From positions 37,161 to 101,160 of the forward strand of contig NZ_AZDV01000001.1 of the NCBI RefSeq assembly GCF_001434835.1: a stretch of 64,000 bases of DNA. Reading direction: 5' to 3'. The DNA comes from Levilactobacillus acidifarinae DSM 19394 = JCM 15949. Lineage in GTDB: Bacteria > Bacillota > Bacilli > Lactobacillales > Lactobacillaceae. Of this stretch, positions 24,750 through 33,111 are shown piece after piece. The position numbers and the translations under genes are program-made. Position 1 is the stretch's first letter. Each line of letters opens with the position of its first letter. A model generated the notes under the pieces. That model had not been told where the DNA came from, did not search any database, and saw only the letters and a program-made list of their open reading frames with translations.

Positions 24750-25629
24750 TTAATGGTCAAAGCGAATGGCGACCCAGGTGCTGGCGAGAATCAACAGCAA
24801 GCCGATGCCAAACCCCCACGAGAGGGGTTCGGCCAACCACCACCAACCCAGGAGCGCGCCGGTGACGGGTTGCCACAGGAAGAACAGCCCGGATAGTCGA
24901 CTTTGGAAGAGGCGTAACCCGAGATTCCAAAGTAAGAAGGCTAGGGCGGTCGACACGGCACCGAGATAGAGCAGACTGCCCCAGACGTGGGGGCTGGTCC
25001 ACGCTATGTGGGTCAAAATGGGCGCTTGCCACATGACGATTGGCGTCAGGCAGACTACCGCGACCAGCGTTGCCAGCAAGGTGACTTGCAACAACGAGTA
25101 ACGTTGGTCAATTAGTTGGACCAGCACCGACATCAATGCCCAGGTTAGGCCGGCGAGTAACAGGCACAGGGCTCCGAGAACGACGTGTTGCCCGGTGACT
25201 TGCAGGCCCACGATGGCGAGTACACCAGTGGTGGCCAGACCGAGACTCACCCAATCGTGTCGCCGGGGCCGCCGGTGGAGGAGGGGCCAACTAAACAACA
25301 CCATGGCGGTCGGGGTGGCGGTGGTGATTACCGCGCCTAATTGGGCCGAGGCTAGCCAGGTGCCGGTTTCTTGCAGAACGATGGATAGCGTATCGCCAAT
25401 GATGCCTGCCAGGATGATCAGCCGTAAGTTAGGCCAATCCCAGTGCCAAGGGGTGTGTTGCCCCCAAGCAGCCAGACCCAAAACAATGGTGGCAATCAGG
25501 TAGCGCAGCCAGACCAATTGATATGGGAGAAATTTCTCCGACGATGGTCTTGACGACCACGAACATGCCGCCCCAGATGCAGGCCGCAAAACTTAAACAT
25601 AACGCACCGAAAATTGATTTTGATTGCAT
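24750..25629 (-). pseudogene. EamA/DMT-family transporter, frameshifted
   Basis: Frame one starts at ATG 25629 after GGAGGG and encodes MQSKSIFGALCLSFAACIWG, then VVVKTIVGEISP; the remainder (YQLVWLRYLIATIVLGLAAWGQ and onward for about 260 residues, ten hydrophobic segments) lies in another frame to 24750. Removing one base from the GGG at 25525-25527 (plus strand) would restore a continuous family-typical protein with SPYQLVWLRYL. EamA/RhaT proteins export or exchange metabolites, including amino acids. Either the gene is recently inactivated, phase-variable at a very short tract, or the base is a sequencing error. It is preceded by an attenuator with a leader peptide. Confidence 0.8.
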
Positions 25630-25663
25630 GAAATGACCCTCCGCTAAATTTTTTGAATGACTT

Positions 25664-25693
25664 AAAAATCAGCGGCGGAAATGTGCCGCTGAT
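25664..25693 (-). terminator. Leader terminator of the EamA gene
   Basis: On the minus strand ATCAGCGGC (25693-25685) pairs with GCCGCTGAT (25676-25668), nine base pairs, followed by TTTTT... (25668-25664). It lies between the leader peptide stop codon and the transporter start. Confidence 0.85.
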
Positions 25694-25712
25694 TAACCCA
25701 GCGTTGGCACAT
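25681..25712 (-). promoter_or_regulatory. Antiterminator hairpin of the EamA leader
   Basis: On the minus strand ATGTGC (25712-25707) and CGCTG (25703-25699) pair with CAGCG (25691-25687) and GCACAT (25686-25681): eleven pairs with a three-base CAA bulge and a seven-base loop. Its right half shares bases with the terminator's left arm, so the two structures exclude each other. Its left half lies within codons 10-14 of the leader peptide. Confidence 0.7.
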
Positions 25713-25740
25713 CACATTCGAATAGTGGGGCAAAGAACAT
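25693..25740 (-). CDS. Leader peptide of the EamA transporter (MFFAPLFECDVPTLG)
   Basis: A perfect AAAGGAGGT (25756-25748 on the minus strand) precedes ATG 25740 by seven bases. The 15-codon ORF ends in TAA at 25693, exactly at the base of the terminator stem. It has Phe at positions 2, 3 and 7. A ribosome finishing translation would cover the antiterminator left arm and let the terminator form; a ribosome stalled early would leave the antiterminator intact. The signal could be an amino acid (Phe) or a ribosome-targeting drug; this is inference. Confidence 0.72.
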   Translation of the reverse strand: MFFAPLFECDVPTLG

Positions 25741-25776
25741 GGCGACGACCTCCTTTAGCAATAACTTAGCTGATCT

Positions 25777-25785
25777 AGTTTAGCA
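25777..25785 (-). promoter_or_regulatory. Extended -10 promoter of the EamA leader
   Basis: The minus strand reads TGCTAAACT about 37 bases before the leader peptide ATG; the -35 region is poor. Confidence 0.5.
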
Positions 25786-26033
25786 CAACAATTAGCGGTG
25801 AAGAATTGGTCGCTGTCGATTTTTATTAAAAGTGACGGTTAAGTTAATGACTTAATAAAATATTTTTTCAATAAGCCGAACTTTTTTGAAATCGGTGCCA
25901 AGACTGACAGCTCGCACTTTTGTAGTCGGTTGACCAATTATTAATCGGAGGTCAATTTAAAATTGTGGGCGCTTTCTGGAAAATTTCCTAGTATAATAAG
26001 GATGGTTATAGAGTCCTGAGGAGGTCGTTACAG

Positions 26034-26486
26034 ATGGATCAGATGGAATCAATGAATCCGAAGAAGTTTAAACGTATTTTAGTGGGGGTCGATGATTCGC
26101 CCGACGCCCAACTCGCCTTTCGTTACGCCATGAACCGGGCCAAGTATGATGACGCCGAATTGGTGATCTGTTCGATCATGGAATCCGACAGTATGAACAT
26201 TTACCAGGCCCTGAGCAAGGATTACGTCCACGGACAACGGGCCGAACTGGTCAAGCACCTGGAGCAGTATCAGAAACTAGCCGAACGGGTCGGGGTTAAG
26301 CAGGTTAAGTTAATTATCGGTGAAGGGGATCCCGGTGAAACCATGGTCAAGACGATCATCCCCGAAGTGAAGCCCGATATTCTGGTGATCGGGTCGTTAT
26401 CCAAGAGCGGCGTCCGGAAATATTTCGGGAGCCAGGCGGCCTACATGGCAAAATATTCTCCGGTTTCTGTAATGATTGTGCGGTAA
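26034..26486 (+). CDS. Universal stress protein, UspA family
   Basis: ATG 26034 follows GAGGAGG. The 150-residue protein has the UspA fold, beginning FKRILVGVDDSPDAQLAFRYAM and ending with the ATP-binding pattern LVIGSLSKSGVRKYFGSQAAYMAKYSPVSVMIVR (a G-2x-G-9x-G-type loop). It is an ATP-binding cytosolic stress protein. A TATAAT at 25992 is a likely -10. The preceding 25790-25990 holds AT-rich small hairpins without a motif I can name. Confidence 0.93.
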   Translation: MDQMESMNPKKFKRILVGVDDSPDAQLAFRYAMNRAKYDDAELVICSIMESDSMNIYQALSKDYVHGQRAELVKHLEQYQKLAERVGVKQVKLIIGEGDPGETMVKTIIPEVKPDILVIGSLSKSGVRKYFGSQAAYMAKYSPVSVMIVR

Positions 26487-26538
26487 CGTTTTCACGGACT
26501 TTTCATAATAAAATTGAAAATTATATTCAGTTAAACGC

Positions 26539-26567
26539 TTGCATGTCGAAAAAAAGTTTCATACAAT
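26539..26567 (+). promoter_or_regulatory. Promoter of the second gntP, with possible cre overlap
   Basis: TTGCAT (26539-26544), 17 bases, TACAAT (26562-26567). The sequence around the -35, GTTAAACGCTTGCA, is a partial (11 of 14) cre match. Confidence 0.7.
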
Positions 26568-26569
26568 GG

Positions 26570-26630
26570 TTCCTATGCGTAGTGATTGAATTAGCACTTT
26601 TATTTAATTCGTCAGAATCGGGCATAGGAA
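26570..26630 (+). other. 5' leader hairpin of the second gntP
   Basis: TTCCTATGC (26570-26578) pairs perfectly with GCATAGGAA (26622-26630), with further inner pairing GAATTA/TAATTC. It fills the whole leader and ends just before the ribosome binding site GAGAG. It may affect mRNA stability or translation. Confidence 0.5.
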
Positions 26631-26643
26631 AAGAGAGAAAAAC

Positions 26644-27999
26644 ATGCAGTTCGTGATTTTGTTATTGGGTATTTTGCTCTTACTGTTCTTAATCATCAAG
26701 GTAAAGCTGAATACTTTCGTTTCACTGATTGCCACTTCGATCTTGGTCGCATTAGGTCTGGGGATGAATCCTGCAGACATTGCCGATTCCATTAAAAACG
26801 GGATTGGGAGCTCAATGGGCGAGCTGATTATCGTCTTTGGGTTCGGGGCCATGATTGGACGGCTGGTATCAGACGCTGGGGGATCTTACCGGATCGCCCG
26901 GACGTTGATTAACATCTTTGGGAAGAAGCGGTTGCAAGTTGCCATCGTGATTGCGTCCTTTCTGATTGGGATTTCCTTACTGTTCGAAGTTGGGTTAGTC
27001 CTGGTCACACCAATCGTGTTCGCCGTGGCGTTGGAAGCTGACGTGCCATTCCTGTACTTAGGGATTTCGATGGCCGCCGCACTGTCCGCCACGCAAGGGT
27101 TCTTACCACCACAACCCGCACCAACTGCCGTTGCCACGGCCTTGGGTGCCAACATTGGGGAAGTCCTGTTAATCGGGATTATCGTGGCGATTCCTTGTGT
27201 GATCGTCGCGGGGCCACTTTGGACGCGGGTGATTCGGCGGTTTAGTCCCGAATTGTTCGTGGTCAAGAAGTCTTTGCCCGCCTTTGGTGAAGTTAAGGAA
27301 TTTGACTTGAAAGAAACCCCAGGTTTTGGGATTTCCGTTTTAACTTCTTTATTCCCAGTGATCTTTATGGCACTGGCAACGATTTATCAAATGGCGGTCA
27401 ACGGCGGTCAAGCGCCGAAGAATCCGCACGGCTTTGATGCCGTCGTGACGATGCTGGGGAATCCCGTCATCGCCATGGTGATTGCGTTACTTTTCGCCAT
27501 TTGGTCCATGGGCCTACACCGTCAACGGACGATGAAGGAAATCAGTGGCACCATCGAAAGTGCCGTAAAGTCGATTGCCATGTTACTGATGGTCATTGCC
27601 GGGGGTTCTGCCTTCAAGCAAGTCCTGATTGATGGTGGGGTCGGGAAGGCCGTGCAACAATTGATGGTCAACTCCTCGTTCTCCCCAATTATCTTGGCTT
27701 GGTTTATCACGGTGATCTTACGGATTTCTTTGGGGTCCGCGACGGTTGCCGGGATGACGGCTTCCGGATTGATCATGCCGTTGATGCACTCGTTGGGTGC
27801 CGATCCCGTCATGATTGCTTTAGCCATTGGGGCTGGGTCGTTAGCGGCTTCTCACGTGAACGATGCCGGTTTCTGGATGTTCTCCGAATACTTTGACTTA
27901 AGTGTCAAGGATACCTTCAAAGTTTGGACGACGTTGGAAACGGTCATCTCCATTGTGGGGGTTATCATGGTCATGATCATGAACGCCATTTTCCATTAA
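26644..27999 (+). CDS. Gluconate permease, GntP family (second copy)
   Basis: The 451-residue membrane protein shares the full GntP pattern with the protein at 9720-11078: FGFGAMIGRLVSDAGGSYRIA, ATQGFLPPQPAPTAVA, GGSAFKQVLIDGGVGKA and GAGSLAASHVNDAGFWMFSEYF. It stands alone with its own promoter, so it is probably regulated independently and may prefer another sugar acid. The ribosome binding site (GAGAG) is weak. Confidence 0.9.
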   Translation: MQFVILLLGILLLLFLIIKVKLNTFVSLIATSILVALGLGMNPADIADSIKNGIGSSMGELIIVFGFGAMIGRLVSDAGGSYRIARTLINIFGKKRLQVAIVIASFLIGISLLFEVGLVLVTPIVFAVALEADVPFLYLGISMAAALSATQGFLPPQPAPTAVATALGANIGEVLLIGIIVAIPCVIVAGPLWTRVIRRFSPELFVVKKSLPAFGEVKEFDLKETPGFGISVLTSLFPVIFMALATIYQMAVNGGQAPKNPHGFDAVVTMLGNPVIAMVIALLFAIWSMGLHRQRTMKEISGTIESAVKSIAMLLMVIAGGSAFKQVLIDGGVGKAVQQLMVNSSFSPIILAWFITVILRISLGSATVAGMTASGLIMPLMHSLGADPVMIALAIGAGSLAASHVNDAGFWMFSEYFDLSVKDTFKVWTTLETVISIVGVIMVMIMNAIFH

Positions 28000-28012
28000 T
28001 TTAAACGTTAAT

Positions 28013-28046
28013 AAGCGGTCGGCGCTGAACCGACCGCTTTTTTTGT
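28013..28046 (+). terminator. Terminator of the second gntP
   Basis: AAGCGGTCGG pairs with CCGACCGCTT, followed by a run of T. Confidence 0.9.
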
Positions 28047-28056
28047 GACCAAGCGA

Positions 28057-28092
28057 CAAAAAACGACGTTACCCTCAGCGGTAACGTCGTTT
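28057..28092 (-). terminator. Terminator of the GT2 gene
   Basis: AAACGACGTTACC pairs with GGTAACGTCGTTT (13 pairs); on the minus strand a T-run follows. Confidence 0.88.
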
Positions 28093-28101
28093 GGCAATCG
28101 T

Positions 28102-29043
28102 TTATTTTTCTTCCCGGACGATGTATTTCGGCCGGTGCTTGGTTTCCAGATAAATCTTATTAATGTATTGGCCTAAAATGCCCAGGCAGAACAATTGAAT
28201 TCCGCCAATCAGCAACATGATGACCACGAGTGACGGCCAGCCGGCCACCGAGCCACCCACGGTGAGGGCGCGTACGATGACGAAAATCAGCCCGATGATT
28301 GACAGGAAAAACGAGAAACTACCGACCCAGGTGGCCAGACGTAACGGGGCGTTAGAAAAATCGATAATGCCTTCGATGGAGTACGAGAACAACTGCCCCA
28401 GACTCCAGTGGGTCTTGCCGGCGGCTCGCGGCTGACTTTCGTAGGTCAGGTAGGTCGTCTTGTAACCGACCCAGCTGAAGATACCCTTAGAGAAGCGGTT
28501 GAACTCAGGGAGGTCAAGGACCGTATTGACGAACTGCCGCGTCATTAACCGGTAATCCCGTGCGTTCGGTTCGATGCGGACGTCGGAGATGCGGTTGATG
28601 ACCCGGTAGAAACTACTCGACAGGAAGGCCCGGAGTTTGCTTTGGCCCCTTCGTTCCTTTTGAATGGTGCCGACACAGTCGTAACCGTCGTTTTCAATTA
28701 ACGCAAACATTTTAGGTAATAGTTCGGGTGGATCCTGAAGATCGACGTCCATGACGGCCACGAGGTCCCCGGTAGTGGCTTGTAAACCGGCGGCTAAGGC
28801 GGATTCTTTCCCAAAGTTACGAGAAAACGACCGGTAATGGACCGTTTCTGGATTAGCCTGATGCAACGTCTTCATTTCCGCTAAGGTGTTATCCGACGAC
28901 CCATCGTCCACAAAGATGTACTCGGGTGTGACCGTTGGGGTCGGGGTGTTCATTTTGTCGATCACCTTGCTAACGGTTTGGTAAAATAGTGGGATTGTCT
29001 CCTCCTCGTTATAGCAAGGAACGACTAGACTTAAAGTTTTCAT
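28102..29043 (-). CDS. Family 2 glycosyltransferase (GtrB/ArnC-like, polyprenyl-phosphate type)
   Basis: The 313-residue protein starts LSLVVPCYNEEETIPLFY, has the GT-A DDGSSDNT and DVDLQDPPELLP motifs, and ends with two transmembrane helices (about residues 230-255 and 265-290). This is the layout of enzymes that load a sugar from a nucleotide donor onto undecaprenyl phosphate for cell-envelope glycosylation. No GtrA flippase or GT-C transferase adjoins it. A ribosome binding site AAAGGAA lies before ATG 29043. Confidence 0.9.
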   Translation of the reverse strand: MKTLSLVVPCYNEEETIPLFYQTVSKVIDKMNTPTPTVTPEYIFVDDGSSDNTLAEMKTLHQANPETVHYRSFSRNFGKESALAAGLQATTGDLVAVMDVDLQDPPELLPKMFALIENDGYDCVGTIQKERRGQSKLRAFLSSSFYRVINRISDVRIEPNARDYRLMTRQFVNTVLDLPEFNRFSKGIFSWVGYKTTYLTYESQPRAAGKTHWSLGQLFSYSIEGIIDFSNAPLRLATWVGSFSFFLSIIGLIFVIVRALTVGGSVAGWPSLVVIMLLIGGIQLFCLGILGQYINKIYLETKHRPKYIVREEK

Positions 29044-29217
29044 GTATTAGACATTCCTTTCACTCAACATGCTTAATTTTACAGCAAAGCTTAGGGGATA
29101 GCTATTACGTTTCCTTTATGTTTGGGTGTCTTTAAACTTAACTATCATGATTAAATTCCCCGGTCGTTAAGGGGGACAATGGGTAAAGGGGGAACTTAAA
29201 GCGGGACAGATGGTGAC

Positions 29218-29330
29218 CTGGTGCCGGAAAGGGTGGGGCATTCAGCACCACCGTTCGCCCGGTTTAAGTCGCTGTGCCGGTGTCATCTGGTTGACACAAA
29301 CCAGAGATTAGAAAAGCGACTTAATCCGGG
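29218..29330. repeat. Palindromic intergenic element upstream of mnaA
   Basis: CCCGGTTTAAGTCGC (29258-29272) and GCGACTTAATCCGGG (29316-29330) are complementary over 15 bases with one mismatch. The loop contains two more inverted repeats, TGTCA/TGACA and TCTGGTT/AACCAGA. A further TGGTGC/GCACCA hairpin lies to the left. The element is outside the mnaA transcript, upstream of its -10. The rest of 29044-29217 shows nothing beyond the GT2 promoter region. Confidence 0.55.
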
Positions 29331-29367
29331 AATTGACCCGCTACTGGTCCCGGCCGGTGGGGTTATC

Positions 29368-29376
29368 TGCTATAAT
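29368..29376 (+). promoter_or_regulatory. Extended -10 promoter of mnaA
   Basis: TGC-TATAAT 35 bases before the ATG; no clear -35. Confidence 0.55.
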
Positions 29377-29410
29377 TAGGCATAAGACTTCGGAAAGTAG
29401 AGGGAATTTT

Positions 29411-30538
29411 ATGACGAAACCGATTAAAGTAATGACAGTCTTTGGCACCCGACCGGAAGCCATCAAAATGGCACCGATTATTTTAGCGATGCAACAGCGG
29501 CCGGCGGCGTTTACACCGATCACCGTGGTCACGGCTCAGCACCGGGAGATGTTGGACCAGGTACTCGAAATTTTTCACATTCAACCAGATTACGATTTAA
29601 ATATCATGCGGCCCAATCAAACCCTTAGTGGCATCACAACTCGCGTATTGGACCACTTGGATCAGGTTTTGACCGAAGCCCACCCCGACATCGTGTTGGT
29701 TCACGGGGATACCACCACGACCTTTGCGGCCAGTGTCAGTGCCTTTTACCACAAGACCTTACTGGGGCACGTGGAGGCCGGGTTACGGACCTGGGATAAG
29801 TATTCACCGTATCCCGAAGAGATGAACCGGCAATTGACCGACATCTTAAGCGACCTGTACTTTGCGCCGACCAATCTGTCGCGGCAAAACCTGCTTAAAC
29901 AGGCCCACCCGGACGATCACATCTACGTGACGGGCAATACCGCCATTGACGCGCTCAAGCAGACCGTCGATGCGAATTACCATCACGCCGTCCTTGAGCA
30001 GGTCCAAGATGGACACCGCTTGATTCTACTGACCATGCACCGACGGGAGAATCAGGGACAACCCATGCACGTGGTGTTACGCGCCATCCGGCAGGTGGTC
30101 GAAGCTCATCCGGACGTGGAAGTCATCTATCCGGTTCATCTGAGTCCGGCCGTGCAAAAAGTGGCCCACGCCGAATTGGACGGCATGGACCGGATTCATC
30201 TGATTGATCCGTTAGACGTGGTGGATTTCCACAACCTCGCGGCCAGAAGCTACTTTATCATGACCGACTCGGGTGGGGTGCAGGAAGAAGCTCCGTCGCT
30301 GAATAAGCCGGTATTGGTCTTAAGAGACACGACGGAGCGGCCTGAGGGCGTTACCAGTGGCACCTTGAAGTTGGTCGGCACCGACCCGCAAAAGGTCACC
30401 ACGGCCATGGAAACGCTCTTAAACGACCCAACGGCCTACCAGGCGATGGCCGAAGCCCAGAATCCTTACGGTGACGGTCACGCCTCGGAACGAATTTTGG
30501 CCGCAATTGAAGAAAAAATCAATGGAGGCAAAGCGTAA
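29411..30538 (+). CDS. mnaA: UDP-N-acetylglucosamine 2-epimerase (non-hydrolysing)
   Basis: ATG 29411 follows AGAGGG; the longer upstream extension has no ribosome binding site. The 375-residue enzyme begins VMTVFGTRPEAIKMAPI and contains VHGDTTTTFAAS, GHVEAGLRT, PEEMNRQLTD and TDSGGVQEEAPSL, all hallmarks of WecB/MnaA. It interconverts UDP-GlcNAc and UDP-ManNAc for teichoic acid linkage units. Its TAA overlaps the next gene's ATG by one base. Confidence 0.95.
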   Translation: MTKPIKVMTVFGTRPEAIKMAPIILAMQQRPAAFTPITVVTAQHREMLDQVLEIFHIQPDYDLNIMRPNQTLSGITTRVLDHLDQVLTEAHPDIVLVHGDTTTTFAASVSAFYHKTLLGHVEAGLRTWDKYSPYPEEMNRQLTDILSDLYFAPTNLSRQNLLKQAHPDDHIYVTGNTAIDALKQTVDANYHHAVLEQVQDGHRLILLTMHRRENQGQPMHVVLRAIRQVVEAHPDVEVIYPVHLSPAVQKVAHAELDGMDRIHLIDPLDVVDFHNLAARSYFIMTDSGGVQEEAPSLNKPVLVLRDTTERPEGVTSGTLKLVGTDPQKVTTAMETLLNDPTAYQAMAEAQNPYGDGHASERILAAIEEKINGGKA

Positions 30539-31389
30539 TGGCTGAAACAGCGTATGACCGCGCGGAGATCAAAACGACCGAGCAGTTATCCGAAATTATG
30601 CGAGATATTCATCAAGAAGCGGGCAAGCACAACGAACGGTTTGATTATAAGATCTTACGGAACGTGCATTTTGCCAACAAGGTCAAGAACCCGGTCACCC
30701 AGGAAATGAACGGTGGGGATTCTTGGCGGGTGATGCAGATTGATAATTTATTGGTGACGTCGTTTGGCGTTATTAACGTTGAAAGCAAGTATTGGCGGGG
30801 CATGATCTTTCACGATTTATCCGACGAAATCTTTTCGTCGAGCCTAAACGAATTTTCCGCGGTCAATTTACGACACAAGGAAAAAGACACCACTAAGGCT
30901 CTGACCAACCAATTGGACCGGTTCTTCTTGCCGAACCTCTCCGAAGAAAATGAATCGTTGACCCAGGGGTACACGTTAAGCCTGGAACAAGACGGGCGCG
31001 AGAAGCGTACGGTCACCCTGCATACCGGGATCGGCAACCCAGCGACGCAGGCCGAACTCTCATCTAAGTTACTGGTACGCTACATCAATAGTGAAATTAC
31101 CATGCATAAGCAACTCGAAAATAAGAGCGATCGGATCATCGATTTCGTGAAACCTTTGGTCTATTACAACTACTACGACCGCTACGAGCACAGTAACTCG
31201 CTGGTGGTCGGCAACAAGACGAAGTTGAACCCCCACGACGCTTATAATTGCACGGCGGTGGCCAACTATCACGACCTGGCGACCTTTATTGAAACTTTCC
31301 GCCAGGCCAAGCGGGTGCGCTTTAGTCGCCGGACGCTAGAAAAAATGATTGGGACCCTGAAGTTTGCCGAGGATTACGGGTCATTCTAA
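30538..31389 (+). CDS. NERD-like domain protein
   Basis: ATG 30538 overlaps the mnaA stop (TAATG), so translation is coupled. In this 283-residue protein the segment MQIDNLLVTSFGVINVESKYWRGMIF (about residues 60-87) matches the nuclease-related NERD pattern D..LL....G...E.K, a PD-(D/E)xK-like active site with Asp and Glu-x-Lys. The C-terminal half has no motif I recognise. No transmembrane helix is visible. Role unknown; DNA or RNA cleavage is possible by family. Confidence 0.6.
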   Translation: MAETAYDRAEIKTTEQLSEIMRDIHQEAGKHNERFDYKILRNVHFANKVKNPVTQEMNGGDSWRVMQIDNLLVTSFGVINVESKYWRGMIFHDLSDEIFSSSLNEFSAVNLRHKEKDTTKALTNQLDRFFLPNLSEENESLTQGYTLSLEQDGREKRTVTLHTGIGNPATQAELSSKLLVRYINSEITMHKQLENKSDRIIDFVKPLVYYNYYDRYEHSNSLVVGNKTKLNPHDAYNCTAVANYHDLATFIETFRQAKRVRFSRRTLEKMIGTLKFAEDYGSF

Positions 31390-31405
31390 AGGGGGTCGAC
31401 CACCC

Positions 31406-32305
31406 GTGAGTCGTTGGCGAAAACTTTACACGGGGGCCCGCACGGTGATCACGACCATTGCGCGCCACTATCAAATGGCCAACGTGTCCGACTCAGCGGT
31501 GGTGTTGGCCTACTACATTTTGTTGTCCTTATTTCCGGCATTGTTGGTGCTGGCCAGTCTTCTACCGTACTTGCACATTGATACCCAAACGGTGCTGAAC
31601 GGTATCGAGCCCATCGTGCCCGAAAGTATTTACGACATGTTGGGCCCCATCATTCACTCCTTTCTAAATCGACGGAGTGGCGGGGTCCTCTCCATTGGGG
31701 TCGTCGTGGCCCTATGGTCGTCGTCCCGGGCAGTCGCGGCCTTTCAACGAACCGTGAACCGGGCCTACGGGGTGGCAGAAAACCAGAATGCGTTCGTTAA
31801 CCGCGTGGGGGCCTTCTTCTGGATGGTCGTGTTGATCGCGTTAATGTTTGGCCTCATGCTGGTCTTCAGTTTTAGTCAGATCATTCTCGAACAATTGACC
31901 CCATTGTTGCACTTGCCGACGCAGGTTCTCACCTACGTCAACGCGGTACGGTGGCCGGTCACGTTCGTGGTCACGTTCTTCATTCTCTTGATCCTATTTT
32001 TCTTCGTGCCCAACGCCCGCTTGAAGTGGCGCTTCGTGTGGCCGGGAGCGTTGATTGCGGCGATGGGCTGGTTGCTGTTATCACAAGCTTTTTCGTTATA
32101 TCTAAAATATTTCATGCATAACATCGATAGTTATAAAACGATTGGGACCTTCATCGTCTTAATGTTCTGGTTAGACTTTACCGGGATGATTCTGATGTTT
32201 GGGGCGGTGGTCAACGCGTCGATTCAAGAGTTGATTGCCGGACCGGTCGAGGAGCAGGCCCAGTTGCGCCGATTGCTCCGCCGGCGAAAAGCTAAGAAAG
32301 AGTAG
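31406..32305 (+). CDS. YihY/UPF0761-family membrane protein
   Basis: GTG 31406 with AAGGGGG upstream avoids the 26-base overlap that the longer frame (from 31364) would need. The 299-residue protein has six hydrophobic helices and the family pattern LAYYILLSLFPALLVL, LWSSSRAVAAFQR and NRAYGV. The family was once called ribonuclease BN in error; members are integral membrane proteins of unsettled function linked to the cell envelope. Confidence 0.9.
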   Translation: MSRWRKLYTGARTVITTIARHYQMANVSDSAVVLAYYILLSLFPALLVLASLLPYLHIDTQTVLNGIEPIVPESIYDMLGPIIHSFLNRRSGGVLSIGVVVALWSSSRAVAAFQRTVNRAYGVAENQNAFVNRVGAFFWMVVLIALMFGLMLVFSFSQIILEQLTPLLHLPTQVLTYVNAVRWPVTFVVTFFILLILFFFVPNARLKWRFVWPGALIAAMGWLLLSQAFSLYLKYFMHNIDSYKTIGTFIVLMFWLDFTGMILMFGAVVNASIQELIAGPVEEQAQLRRLLRRRKAKKE

Positions 32306-32365
32306 CGATTTTTAAATTTGCGTTAGCGCGGTCGTTTAACGTGACGCGTTTGGCGTTCATGACTT

Positions 32366-32406
32366 AAAATAGAGAAGCTGACCTGAACGGACAGCTTCTC
32401 TATTTT
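32366..32406. terminator. Bidirectional terminator
   Basis: AAAATAGAGAAGCTG pairs with CAGCTTCTCTATTTT (15 pairs) between the converging YihY and flavodoxin genes. Confidence 0.85.
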
Positions 32407-32424
32407 AAGTTAAAGCATTCGAAT

Positions 32425-32880
32425 TTACTGATGGTCCTGACAACTAGTGACCAATTGTTGGGCGAAAGCGTCCAACTGTTGGATGTCGTCTTGATCGGGG
32501 GACAGGTTGATCTTGATGTCCGGGGCGCCGGCCTTGGCGTGGGCCTGTTGGAAGGCCGCGGCGAATTTATCGACCGAGATGTTGTAGTATTCGCCGTAGA
32601 AGGTGTCCCCGGAGCCGGCCACGCCGTAGAGCTTGCCCGTTAGGTCTAGGGCTTGGAGGTCTTCGTAGAAGTCCAACCCTTCGTCGGGGAGGGCCCCTTC
32701 ATCGTAAGTATAAGGACACACCACACATATATCGGCGGTTTGAAAGTCGGTGGCGTCGGCCTGTGAGATTTCACTTTCGGTGACCTGACAGCCTAAATCC
32801 TCTAATTTTTCGGTGATGATGTCGGCAATGTCTTCGTTATTGCCGGTGATGGTGGCAAAAACCACTTGTGCTGTAAGCAT
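32425..32880 (-). CDS. Flavodoxin
   Basis: ATG 32880 lies nine bases after AGGAGG; an ATG two codons earlier is too close. The 151-residue protein has the flavodoxin phosphate loop ATITGNNEDIA and the flavin-contacting VCPYTYDEGALPDEGLDFYEDL and AGSGDTFYG loops. It carries one-electron equivalents with bound FMN. It is a single-gene unit. Confidence 0.92.
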   Translation of the reverse strand: MLTAQVVFATITGNNEDIADIITEKLEDLGCQVTESEISQADATDFQTADICVVCPYTYDEGALPDEGLDFYEDLQALDLTGKLYGVAGSGDTFYGEYYNISVDKFAAAFQQAHAKAGAPDIKINLSPDQDDIQQLDAFAQQLVTSCQDHQ

Positions 32881-33111
32881 AACCATTCTCCTCCTGAGCC
32901 ATACGGGGCGTTATTTACCCTTAATTATAGCAGGTCTGGGGAAGGGCGACTAGGCAGGGTTAAGGCCACTCAACGTGTTTGTGATGAAAAGCTAATCGAT
33001 TAACTAATGTCGGGTTCTACCGCCTGAGTTGAGCGGAGACCTGTTAAAATAACACTTAGAGCCATCCCGAAGCGGAGGTTCTAGGTCAGTCTGAACAAGG
33101 AGTGACTTATT

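Noticed and set aside
25790..25990. Lacto-usp-type RNA upstream of the universal stress protein
   Set aside because: I cannot identify the motif, and the likely -10 at 25992 would place the region outside the usp transcript. A covariance-model search would decide.
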